A stretch of 20,326 nucleotides of DNA, from NCBI GenBank assembly GCA_025355225.1, contig JANYAB010000148.1, positions 1 through 20,326 on the forward strand, in the 5' to 3' direction. A model generated the notes under the pieces. It saw only the letters and a program-made list of their open reading frames with translations, did not search any database and was not told where the DNA came from. The first letter of the stretch is position 1. Each line of letters starts with the position of its first letter. The position numbers were made by a program, and so were the translations under genes. Shown here in pieces: positions 8,961 through 15,128 of this stretch. The stretch is from Bacteroidota bacterium. GTDB taxonomy: Bacteria; Bacteroidota; Bacteroidia; Sphingobacteriales; Sphingobacteriaceae.

Positions 8961-9093
8961 GAATCGACACAAAGCCTGGTGTGAAAATACCTAGCTTTAC
9001 TATTTTGAACATTCAAATAAACTCCCACCTCGTTTATAACAAAACCTTGTTCCTGTGCGCAAGACGCACAATAAGTGTCGATTCCTTATTGTG
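8961..9093 (+). other. Structured spacer with pseudoknot-capable hairpin (possible ncRNA or leader)
   Basis: Within the 393-bp gap 8878-9270. A perfect 9-bp stem cacaataag (9067-9075) / cttattgtg (9085-9093) encloses the 9-nt loop tgtcgattc (9076-9084). The whole loop is the exact reverse complement of gaatcgaca (8961-8969); with the next base the long-range pairing is 10 bp (8961-8970 with 9075-9084). Other hairpins lie between: aaaata/tatttt (8984-8989/9001-9006), aacaa/ttgtt (9038-9042/9047-9051), and tgtgcg/cgcaca (9054-9059/9065-9070), the last overlapping the 9-bp stem. The rest of the gap has one more hairpin, cagcgg/ccgctg (9172-9177/9189-9194), and no coding signal I trust. RNA function is inference. 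Confidence 0.4.
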
Positions 9094-9215
9094 AAATTAA
9101 GCTGTTGATAAAATTCTATGGTATTCTAATGCGATCTATAAAGAAGCAGAAAAAAAGTATAAAGGCCAATACAGCGGATGCTTATTTCCCGCTGCAATTT
9201 GGTCTTTCGTTTTAA

Positions 9216-9250
9216 CTTGCTGTTCATCCGAAGAATTAAATGTATCTTGC
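9216..9250 (+). promoter_or_regulatory. Weak Bacteroidota-type promoter candidate for the cold-shock genes
   Basis: cttg (9216-9219) and tatcttgc (9243-9250) resemble, imperfectly, the TTTG and TAnnTTTG boxes of Bacteroidota housekeeping promoters. The spacing of 23 is slightly long. The start codon is 20 bp further on. Confidence 0.25.
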
Positions 9251-9270
9251 AGCCTTAACTAATAAATATA

Positions 9271-9462
9271 ATGGCAACAGGAACAGTAAAATTTTTTAAT
9301 GAATCAAAAGGCTTCGGCTTTATTACACCAACAAGTGGCGGCAAAGAAGTATTTGTACACGTTACCGGATTGATTGATCAGATCCGCGAAAATGATGAAG
9401 TTACTTACGATGTAGAAGAAGGCAAAAAAGGCCCAAGTGCGGTTAATGTTAAAATAGCATAA
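9271..9462 (+). CDS. Cold-shock protein, CspA family
   Basis: Small single-stranded nucleic-acid-binding protein, an RNA chaperone, cytoplasmic. At 63 aa it is the whole cold-shock fold. RNP1 is KGFGFI (residues 13-18) and RNP2 is VFVHV (27-31), preceded by the usual GTVKFFNESKG. The ATG start is sure because the family begins with this sequence. The stop is 5 bp before the TTG start of the next cold-shock-domain gene, so the two are probably co-transcribed. Confidence 0.95.
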   Translation: MATGTVKFFNESKGFGFITPTSGGKEVFVHVTGLIDQIRENDEVTYDVEEGKKGPSAVNVKIA

Positions 9463-9467
9463 GTATA

Positions 9468-9917
9468 TTGGCAAGATCGACGGAAACATTTAGTAAAAAG
9501 GAAAAAGAGAAGGCCCGCCTAAAAAAGGCGAAGGATAAAAAGGAAAAGGCCGAAGACCGAAAGGCTAATGCAGGCAAGGGCAAAAGTCTGGAGGATATGA
9601 TGGCTTACATTGATGAGCATGGGAATATTACCTCAACTCCACCCGACCCATCCCGGAAAATAAAGATCAATGTAGACGATATCCGGATTGGTACCGCAAA
9701 ACAGGAAGACATTCCATTTGACACGGTCAGAAATGGCGTCGTAAGCTTTTTTAATGAATCGAAGGGCTACGGATTTATCAAGGATCTGCAAACGCAAGAG
9801 AGCATTTTTGTGCATATTAACGCTTTAACCGAGCCGTTAAAGGAAAACAATATGGTCACTTTTGAAACTGAACAGGGTCCAAAAGGGTTATCTGCAATTA
9901 AAGTAAAAAAGAAATAA
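9468..9917 (+). CDS. Lys-rich protein with C-terminal cold-shock domain (TTG start)
   Basis: Nucleic-acid-binding protein of 149 aa. Residues about 8-40 form a very charged, Lys/Glu-rich, probably helical tail. About 41-62 (SLEDMMAYIDEHGNITSTPP) is a conserved-looking linker. About 88-149 is a cold-shock domain with RNP1 KGYGFI (99-104) and RNP2 IFVHI (113-117). The TTG at 9468 is chosen because it gives MARSTETFSKKE, matching the MARSxETF start I know from Bacteroidota relatives; no ATG lies near that point. Two cold-shock genes in a row suggest divided roles, the tail perhaps adding RNA or ribosome contact (inference). Confidence 0.88.
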   Translation: MARSTETFSKKEKEKARLKKAKDKKEKAEDRKANAGKGKSLEDMMAYIDEHGNITSTPPDPSRKIKINVDDIRIGTAKQEDIPFDTVRNGVVSFFNESKGYGFIKDLQTQESIFVHINALTEPLKENNMVTFETEQGPKGLSAIKVKKK

Positions 9918-9919
9918 TT

Positions 9920-10159
9920 ATGGTGGCCAAAACAACAGCGTCAGCAATTCAAAAGGAAAATTTCAAAACAAGGTTTGCAGAAATTATTAAAAACAATACA
10001 AATTTAAAAGATCAGTATTCCATCCAGTTTTTTGAAACGGCTCAAAAAAGCAATTATGGTTTTACTGGGCGCGATGGAAAATCTTTAAATATTTTATCAA
10101 GCCTAACTTTGGAGGAAACTGAAAAGTATAAGGCTTTGAAAAGCTCCTGGCAGAATTAA
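9920..10159 (+). CDS. Conserved-looking small protein of unknown function
   Basis: I do not recognise a family. It has 79 aa, is soluble, has no signal peptide or membrane segment, and has a helical look with a basic N-terminal third (KENFKTRFAEIIKNN) and a C-terminal helix (LEETEKYKALKSSWQN). It starts 2 bp after the stop of the cold-shock-domain gene, so it is translationally linked to that operon. A near-identical copy of its last 14 codons plus 3' flank reappears 4.9 kb downstream, which supports it being a real gene whose 3' end took part in a rearrangement. Confidence 0.7.
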   Translation: MVAKTTASAIQKENFKTRFAEIIKNNTNLKDQYSIQFFETAQKSNYGFTGRDGKSLNILSSLTLEETEKYKALKSSWQN

Positions 10160-10167
10160 CCTGATCC
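10115..10167 (+). repeat. 53-bp direct repeat, intact copy (3' end of the 79-aa gene)
   Basis: This stretch, covering codons ETEKYKALKSSWQN, the stop and 8 following bases, matches 15009-15061 in 51 of 53 positions, same orientation. The two copies bracket the GH9 gene and the IS110 element. Confidence 0.9.
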
Positions 10168-10687
10168 AACGGTCGGCAATCAGCGGTTATAAATAACAAA
10201 AGCCGATCAAAAGCGATGCCCTGGGGATTAATCTGATTTTAATGATTAAGGCTAAAGCTTTGATAAAATTCTCGTCGCCTTTTTCGAAGCAATTAATTCT
10301 AAACTATTAATTGCACTATTACCTGAATACCTTCAATAAAATAGTTCAAAATTTGTATCGTTAGATCCACAAAGCCTTTCAGCAATCAGGGGCTTTGTGG
10401 TTTATAAACAACTTTTGTTTTTCACTTAATAACTATTCCATATCTTTCTTTATTATTGACTTGACCAGCATAAACCTTGCAAATGTGGAATTGATTTCTG
10501 AATCTTTCCACAATTTAAAATAGTCACCTGTACTTCCGTTGTAGGTCGCTGCTGCGTTTCTCCCTCAGTAAAGGAAAAAACAATACTCCTTTTAGATGAA
10601 TTTATAAAGATCAGGCACTCAATGCCAAAATTTGTCCCAATTTTGATTTATAACAAGTATTTATAAAAATCTATCGTCTATTTACCC
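10168..10687. other. Long intergenic region before GH9, with three hairpins
   Basis: No gene seen in about 520 bp. It holds an imperfect stem ggtcggc/gccgatc (10171-10177/10202-10208), a perfect 9-bp A/T-rich palindrome gcaattaat/attaattgc (10289-10297/10306-10314), and a strong terminator-like stem listed separately. The last 290 bp before GH9 should hold its promoter, but no clean TTTG/TAnnTTTG pair was found. Confidence 0.6.
10367..10400 (+). terminator. Terminator-like hairpin upstream of GH9
   Basis: Perfect 10-bp stem ccacaaagcc (10367-10376) / ggctttgtgg (10391-10400) with a 14-nt loop, followed by tttata. It could close the cold-shock transcript (207 bp after the last stop) or insulate GH9. 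The weak T-run makes this moderate. Confidence 0.55.
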
Positions 10688-13591
10688 ATGATGAGATACT
10701 TATACCTTACCGCCGCTATTATCTTATCCGGCTTTCTTTTGGTTCGTGAACCTATGCAGGCAAATCTTAAAGATTCTGCCGCTTACCGCTGGCTTAATAA
10801 AAAAGTCTTCGGTAAACGTACATTGGACAACATGGAAAATCTTGACAACTGGCGTTCTTTTACAACATCGGGCACTGAAATAGTCGACGCCAGGAAAGTC
10901 ATTAAAATAGTAGATTCAAGCAGTTCCGTTGCCACCATCGAACTATCAAAACAGTTTGTTCACGAAGGCAGTCGATCTATGCTCATGACAACACCAACGA
11001 GGCTGGCCGGCCCTGCACCTAAAAACGGTCGAGGGTGGGGCAGATCAGGTGTGAGGCGATTGTTTAACGGGGAGGATTGGACAGCGTATAACCGCATTTC
11101 CATTTGGATATATCCCGACCTGCCCGGCTTTTATACCACCGCGCTGGATTGCCAGTTGTATAATGATGGCAATGTAAAACTACCTGCAATTTTCGGCCAG
11201 CAAGGCGAAACTTCCCTCGTACTTAAAAATCACCAATGGAACCATGTTGTTTGGGAGATAAGCAATGTAGCAAGGGATAAAATAACAGCATTTGAAATGT
11301 CATACGGCCTGTCGGGCAGCTATCCGGGCGAGGCTGATAAAATCCATTTTTATTTTGATCAGTTTGAGCTTGAGAAGGTAGATCCTGATAAAGTTGAGGG
11401 TTGGGATGTGTGGCCCGGCCGTATATCTTATGCGCATACCGGTTACCAAACCGGTGCGAGCAAAAGCGCAATTGCCAACAATGTCAATGCAAAAAATTTC
11501 AAACTTATTGATCAGGACAACGGAAATGTAGTGCTTACCAAACCTATAGAAAAGGTAACTTCTTATATTGGCAGTTTCCAGGTAATGAACTTTTCTGAAG
11601 TCAGGAAGCCCGGAACTTATGTTTTAGAGGCGGGAAATGTAACCACCAAGCCCTTTAGGATTGGCGCAGATGTTTACGAAAGAACCATATGGAAGGCAGT
11701 GAATTTTTTCTACGCAGAACGTTGCGGGATGGAAATCCCAGGGGTACATGGCAAAGAACACCAGGACTGGATTTGCCTGCATGGGGATAAGCGGATGGTT
11801 ATAAATGGCGGCTGGCACGATGCGGGTGATCTGTCGCAAAGTTTTGAAGGTACCGAAGAAATTACTTATTCATTACTCAGCATGGCTGAAAAGCTTCGTG
11901 CCAGGAACAATAACCCGGCATTGTATAAGCGCGTGCTCGAAGAAGCAAAATGGGGGCTCGACTGGATATTAAAAACGAGCTTCGGCGATGGTTACCGCAA
12001 TACAGGCTCGATCAACAGCCGCAGAACGAACAATATAATCGGCGATGATGATGACGTTGTCGCTACTGCGCAAAATAACCCGATGGCAAATTTTGAAGCA
12101 GCTACAGTCGAAGCAATTGGCTACCGGGTATTTAAAGATATGGACCCAGCTTATGCGGCCGGTGCGCTAAAAATGGCAAAAGCCGACTGGCAGTTTGCTT
12201 TTGAAGGCATGCCTCTAGTTAAACCGCCGAAAGATTTATGGCGGGGTAATTTCGATTCTAACAACGTGGAGGATGAATTGCCGTCGCAGGCTATTCTTTC
12301 CTCAGTGGCGATGTGGAAAGCAACCGGTGATAAGAAATATGCTGGTCTGGCAACGGCTTTGGCACCAGTTATTGTAAATGCCCAGCAGCGCAAGCGCCCC
12401 GATTGGGATACCCCTCTTACAGGTTTCTTTTATACTTCTACGGCTAAGGACAGGATACTTCACTATTGTCACCGGGGCCGGGAACAGGCGCCGACCATGG
12501 CGCTTACGGCACTTTGCGATGCATTTCCGGATAACCCGGATTGGATGCATTGGTATGCATCGGTTACGCTTTACTCGGAGTACCTGAAAACCATATCAAA
12601 ATATTCCGCGCCGTATAACTTAATGCCGTCGTCTGTGTATGTTGATACCGAATATATGCATGTGCCCGAAAGCAGGAAAGAATCATTCCAAAAACAAGTA
12701 CTCAAAGGCGCTGCTTTAGGCAAAGGCCATTACCTGCGCATATTCCCGGTGTGGATGGATTACAGGGGAAATTTCGGTACAATTTTGCCGCAGGCCCAGG
12801 CACTGGCAAGCGCCGCGGGCCTTCGTGGTGATCTGGCTTTGGCACAACTGTCGGAACACCAATTGGAGTGGATCATAGGACGCAACCCATTTTCAGAAAG
12901 TACCATGTATGGCGAAGGCTACGATTTTGTACCCCTTTATACGCCTTCCTCCGGGGATATCGTTGGCGCACTGCCTGTTGGCATACAAACGAAGGGTGAA
13001 GATGACGCCCCCTATTGGCCTGTTCAAAGTATGTGGACCTATAAAGAAATATGGGGCCACCCGGTAACTAACTGGATATGGCTGTTAAAAGATATTGAAG
13101 GCCCGGCGATGGTTGAAGGGCGGGCAACCGGTGAAGTAATATTTAAAGAGGTTAACACCAAAGAAGTGATAACGGTATCTCCCGATAAGTCGACCGGCAG
13201 TTTTAAAACAAGCGTGCCGGAAGGGAAATATATTATTATCAGCAATAACAGGGAACAAACACAAACCTTTTTGCCCGGCGCATCCTATCATTTAGAATGC
13301 CGCCCTGGCTTTTTGCTGAACTATCAAATTTCAAAAAGAGTTTCAGCAAAAGGAGATATTATAATTAAAATAACAGCGCAGGGCAACGGGCAGCATCATT
13401 TCAATATTCGAACGGATAATTTAACGATTACAGGTACTTCAAAAAAGCTTATGCTGAAACCTGGGATTCCCTTAAGTTTTGAATGGATCGGCCACATCGC
13501 CTCTGCTGATACACCCTGGGTTGCAGTGATCGTTCCGGATAATGATCTGTCGCAGCGAAAGGAAACCAGAGGGGCCGTTTGGGAAAAGTGA
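10688..13591 (+). CDS. Secreted GH9 family glycoside hydrolase, multidomain, atypical C-terminal signature
   Basis: Predicted inverting beta-glucan-type hydrolase of family GH9, 967 aa. The signal peptide (YLYLTAAIILSGFLL) has no lipobox. About residues 48-235 form a beta-sandwich-like module (WTAYNRISIWIYPDLPGFYT). About 240-330 is the cellulase N-terminal Ig-like domain (GRISYAHTGYQTGASKSAIA ... GTYVLEAGNVTTKPFRIG). About 335-800 is the (alpha/alpha)6 GH9 domain with GGWHDAGD (374-381; Asp378 and Asp381 are the expected base pair) and WIIGRNPF. Glu787 in YKEIWGHP is the likely acid. About 806-967 is a regulatory-like beta domain. The classical PHHR motif near the end of GH9 is absent; YDFVPLYTPSSGDIVGALPVG (here shown in part as YTPSSGDIVGALPVG) stands there instead. 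Substrate is therefore uncertain. It lies far from either SusC/D operon transcript, in a segment bracketed by direct repeats. In-frame ATGs at 10688 and 10691 are both possible starts. Confidence 0.85.
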   Translation: MMRYLYLTAAIILSGFLLVREPMQANLKDSAAYRWLNKKVFGKRTLDNMENLDNWRSFTTSGTEIVDARKVIKIVDSSSSVATIELSKQFVHEGSRSMLMTTPTRLAGPAPKNGRGWGRSGVRRLFNGEDWTAYNRISIWIYPDLPGFYTTALDCQLYNDGNVKLPAIFGQQGETSLVLKNHQWNHVVWEISNVARDKITAFEMSYGLSGSYPGEADKIHFYFDQFELEKVDPDKVEGWDVWPGRISYAHTGYQTGASKSAIANNVNAKNFKLIDQDNGNVVLTKPIEKVTSYIGSFQVMNFSEVRKPGTYVLEAGNVTTKPFRIGADVYERTIWKAVNFFYAERCGMEIPGVHGKEHQDWICLHGDKRMVINGGWHDAGDLSQSFEGTEEITYSLLSMAEKLRARNNNPALYKRVLEEAKWGLDWILKTSFGDGYRNTGSINSRRTNNIIGDDDDVVATAQNNPMANFEAATVEAIGYRVFKDMDPAYAAGALKMAKADWQFAFEGMPLVKPPKDLWRGNFDSNNVEDELPSQAILSSVAMWKATGDKKYAGLATALAPVIVNAQQRKRPDWDTPLTGFFYTSTAKDRILHYCHRGREQAPTMALTALCDAFPDNPDWMHWYASVTLYSEYLKTISKYSAPYNLMPSSVYVDTEYMHVPESRKESFQKQVLKGAALGKGHYLRIFPVWMDYRGNFGTILPQAQALASAAGLRGDLALAQLSEHQLEWIIGRNPFSESTMYGEGYDFVPLYTPSSGDIVGALPVGIQTKGEDDAPYWPVQSMWTYKEIWGHPVTNWIWLLKDIEGPAMVEGRATGEVIFKEVNTKEVITVSPDKSTGSFKTSVPEGKYIIISNNREQTQTFLPGASYHLECRPGFLLNYQISKRVSAKGDIIIKITAQGNGQHHFNIRTDNLTITGTSKKLMLKPGIPLSFEWIGHIASADTPWVAVIVPDNDLSQRKETRGAVWEK

Positions 13592-13643
13592 GGAAATACG
13601 TTTATGCTCGATTTTTATGATGTTGGCTACTTGTTTTATGCAG

Positions 13644-13654
13644 TGTAGTCGCCT
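13644..13654 (+). other. IS110 left target flank plus core
   Basis: tgtagtcgc followed by CT. The bridge-RNA segment 13773-13783 (tgtagtcgctt) matches it with only one change, at the first core base, where RNA U against G would be a wobble pair. This gives 11 contiguous pairs with the bottom strand. Confidence 0.7.
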
Positions 13655-13719
13655 TTGGTCTTATAGAGGTCAATTTAACGATTTATTGTTATTGTTGAAA
13701 TGGGGGGTCTGGGGGGTGT

Positions 13720-13895
13720 TAAAAACTAAAAACTTTGTGGAAAACGTTATTATAAAAGGCAGGGTGCACTTATGTAGTCGCTTTAGCCTGACGGGCTATA
13801 GTTTGTATTAGTCCCTGCCTTTTATGATTGCCCAAGGCCCAGCTATAATTATTCCCTTGATCTATCAAAGGTGATTGGCAAAAGGCAATTTATTA
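13720..13895 (+). ncRNA. Candidate IS110 bridge RNA
   Basis: IS110 elements of the IS621 type encode, upstream of the transposase, a bridge RNA whose two internal loops pair with target and donor DNA. Here a perfect 13-bp stem, ataaaaggcaggg (13752-13764) / ccctgccttttat (13813-13825), encloses an internal loop capped by an inner hairpin tagcc/ggcta (13784-13788/13794-13798). Left loop strand 13773-13783 matches the left insertion flank, and right loop strand tagtttgtatta (13799-13810) pairs along all 12 bases with taatacaagcta (14952-14963) of the right flank, one G·U included. A second, less clear hairpin region follows (attgcc/ggcaat, 13827-13832/13884-13889), the expected place for the donor loop; atcaaagg (13864-13871) in it can pair with cctttggt (13652-13659) at the left end. 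No convincing left-donor guide was found. The ends of the RNA are estimated. Confidence 0.72.
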
Positions 13896-13915
13896 ACGAT
13901 TTAAACAAATAACGT

Positions 13916-14908
13916 ATGAAACAGTGGAATGTTATTTTGGGTGTCGATGTGTCTAAGAAGACGCTTGACGTGTGCTGCGCTGAACGGAAGTTACCGTTGC
14001 ATATTGACAACAACAGTGAGGGCTTCTGTAAATTTAAAAAATGGTGTAAAGACAACGAAATTGATTTACAGGAAACATTCATAGTATTGGAATATACCGG
14101 AGGCTACGAGTACAGGTTCATTCAATTTTGCCAGTCCCATGGCATTGCATATTGCCGCGTACCAGGTTTAGAGATCAAGCTATCGATGGGCGCGGTTAGG
14201 GGAAAGAGTGACGGGGCAGATGCCTTTCGGATAGGGACGTATGGCGAGGAAAAAATAAAAAAGCTCAAGCCATCTAAGCCGCTGGATAATAATATCTTAG
14301 AACTAAAGTCTGCCCTTTCGTTCCGTAAACGGCTGGTACGTGAATCTGCCGGATATCAGAGTACGATTAAAGAACGGAAGCATATGTATGACGTTGGAAA
14401 AAAAGATCTGGTAATAGGTATCGCACAGGAAAAGATTAAGGCAAACAAGCGTTATGAGAAGGAGATAGAAGACCGTATTATGCAAATAATAAAAAGGGAT
14501 GCATCCATGCTGCTCAACTATCGGATCATAACCAGCATTAAGGGGATTGGCCCTGTCAATGGATGGATGACAATAGCATATACCGAAAACTTCACCTCAT
14601 TTCCAGATGGACGGCATTACGCTGTTTTTGTCGGGGTAATACCGTTTGGGCATACATCGGGGACAAGTATTAAGGGACGGCCCCGAGTCAGCCATTTAGC
14701 ACATAAGGAACTGAAGCAAGAACTGAATATGGCTGCCAGGGCAGCTGTTGAACATGATCCGGAAATGCGTACCTATGCGGAACGGAAGCTTAAAAATAAG
14801 GAATACGGACTGGTATTGAACAATGTAAAATTCAAGCTAATCCTAAGGATGTTTTCACTAGTTAAAAGACAGGAAATGTATGTGGAGAACTATAGGGCAC
14901 AAGCATGA
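13916..14908 (+). CDS. IS110-family transposase (DEDD N-terminal domain plus Transposase_20 serine domain)
   Basis: RNA-guided recombinase of the IS110 type, 330 aa, full length. The N-terminal RuvC-like DEDD domain shows Asp11 (GVDVSKKTLDV), Glu59 (VLEYTGGYE), and Asp99 and Asp102 (GKSDGADAFRI). A helical linker covers about 120-200. The C-terminal Transposase_20 domain begins at ITSIKGIGPVNGWMTIAYT and holds the expected catalytic Ser248 in GHTSGTSIKGRPRVSHLAHK. There are no frameshifts or stops, and all four acidic residues and the Ser are present, so it is probably active. It starts 91 bp downstream of the target-loop stem of the candidate bridge RNA. Confidence 0.95.
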   Translation: MKQWNVILGVDVSKKTLDVCCAERKLPLHIDNNSEGFCKFKKWCKDNEIDLQETFIVLEYTGGYEYRFIQFCQSHGIAYCRVPGLEIKLSMGAVRGKSDGADAFRIGTYGEEKIKKLKPSKPLDNNILELKSALSFRKRLVRESAGYQSTIKERKHMYDVGKKDLVIGIAQEKIKANKRYEKEIEDRIMQIIKRDASMLLNYRIITSIKGIGPVNGWMTIAYTENFTSFPDGRHYAVFVGVIPFGHTSGTSIKGRPRVSHLAHKELKQELNMAARAAVEHDPEMRTYAERKLKNKEYGLVLNNVKFKLILRMFSLVKRQEMYVENYRAQA

Positions 14909-14948
14909 AAAATAGCGATTTTGAATTAAATTTGGAATTATGGTAAAC

Positions 14949-14963
14949 CTATAATACAAGCTA
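14949..14963 (+). other. IS110 right core plus right target flank
   Basis: CT followed by a and then taatacaagcta. The last 12 bases pair fully with the right guide of the bridge-RNA loop (13799-13810). Joined to the left flank this gives the likely empty site. Confidence 0.7.
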
Positions 14964-15008
14964 CGGGCAAATCGTATCCGAAGCCGGAGAAATCGGACAG
15001 CGGGAGAA

Positions 15009-15061
15009 GAAACTGAAAAGTAGAAGGCTTTGAAAAGCTCCTGGCAGAACTAACCTGATCC
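15009..15061 (+). pseudogene. Degraded 3'-end copy of the 79-aa gene (second copy of the 53-bp repeat)
   Basis: 51 of 53 bases equal 10115-10167. In frame it reads ETEK, then TAG in place of the Tyr codon, then KALKSSWQN and stop, so it cannot make the C-terminus. No similarity to the gene is visible upstream of 15009; downstream, a patchy likeness may run on (aataa, aaaagccg in both). It lies between the IS110 right flank and the terminator of the convergent susCD operon. Spacer 14964-15008 holds nothing I can name. Confidence 0.85.
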
Positions 15062-15072
15062 GACCGCTGAAT

Positions 15073-15104
15073 AAAAAAGCCGCCCCGGAAATATCCGGAA
15101 CGGC
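15073..15104 (-). terminator. Rho-independent terminator of the second susCD operon
   Basis: On the - strand, gccg and tccgga-type arms pair: + strand gccg (15079-15082) with cggc (15101-15104), and ccgga (15085-15089) with tccgg (15094-15098), separated by a small internal loop. On the - strand a run of six T follows (15078-15073). It begins 25 bp after the susD stop. Confidence 0.85.
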
Positions 15105-15128
15105 AATCAACTCAATCATCCAATCCTA

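Larger units (their letters stand above)
13653..14950 (+). mobile_element. IS110-family insertion sequence, ends defined by CT core dinucleotides
   Basis: Complete-looking element of about 1.3 kb with one transposase gene, about 260 bp of 5' non-coding DNA and about 40 bp of 3' non-coding DNA, the layout of the IS110 (not IS1111) group. Boundaries come from guide matching: the left flank tgtagtcgc (13644-13652) abuts CT (13653-13654), and the right-hand CT (14949-14950) is followed by the flank beginning ataatacaagcta. There are no terminal inverted repeats, as expected for the family. The length is close to that of IS621. It inserted 61 bp after the GH9 stop. Confidence 0.8.

Noticed and set aside
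8708..9028. 106-codon - strand reading frame over the GH10 end and spacer
   Set aside because: Mostly antisense to GH10; the protein has no recognisable features. The spacer is better read as structured RNA or non-coding DNA.
13702..13716. Two runs of six G near the IS110 left end as a G-quadruplex
   Set aside because: Only two runs; four separate tracts with loops cannot be formed cleanly.
13542..13811. 89-codon + strand reading frame over the GH9 end and IS110 left end
   Set aside because: It crosses the insertion boundary and the bridge-RNA loop, has no family likeness and lies partly inside GH9 in another frame.
14909..15008. Further gene remnant between the transposase and the 53-bp repeat copy
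   Set aside because: No similarity to the 79-aa gene or other window genes was seen; the first 42 bases are the IS110 right end and the rest is plain flank.
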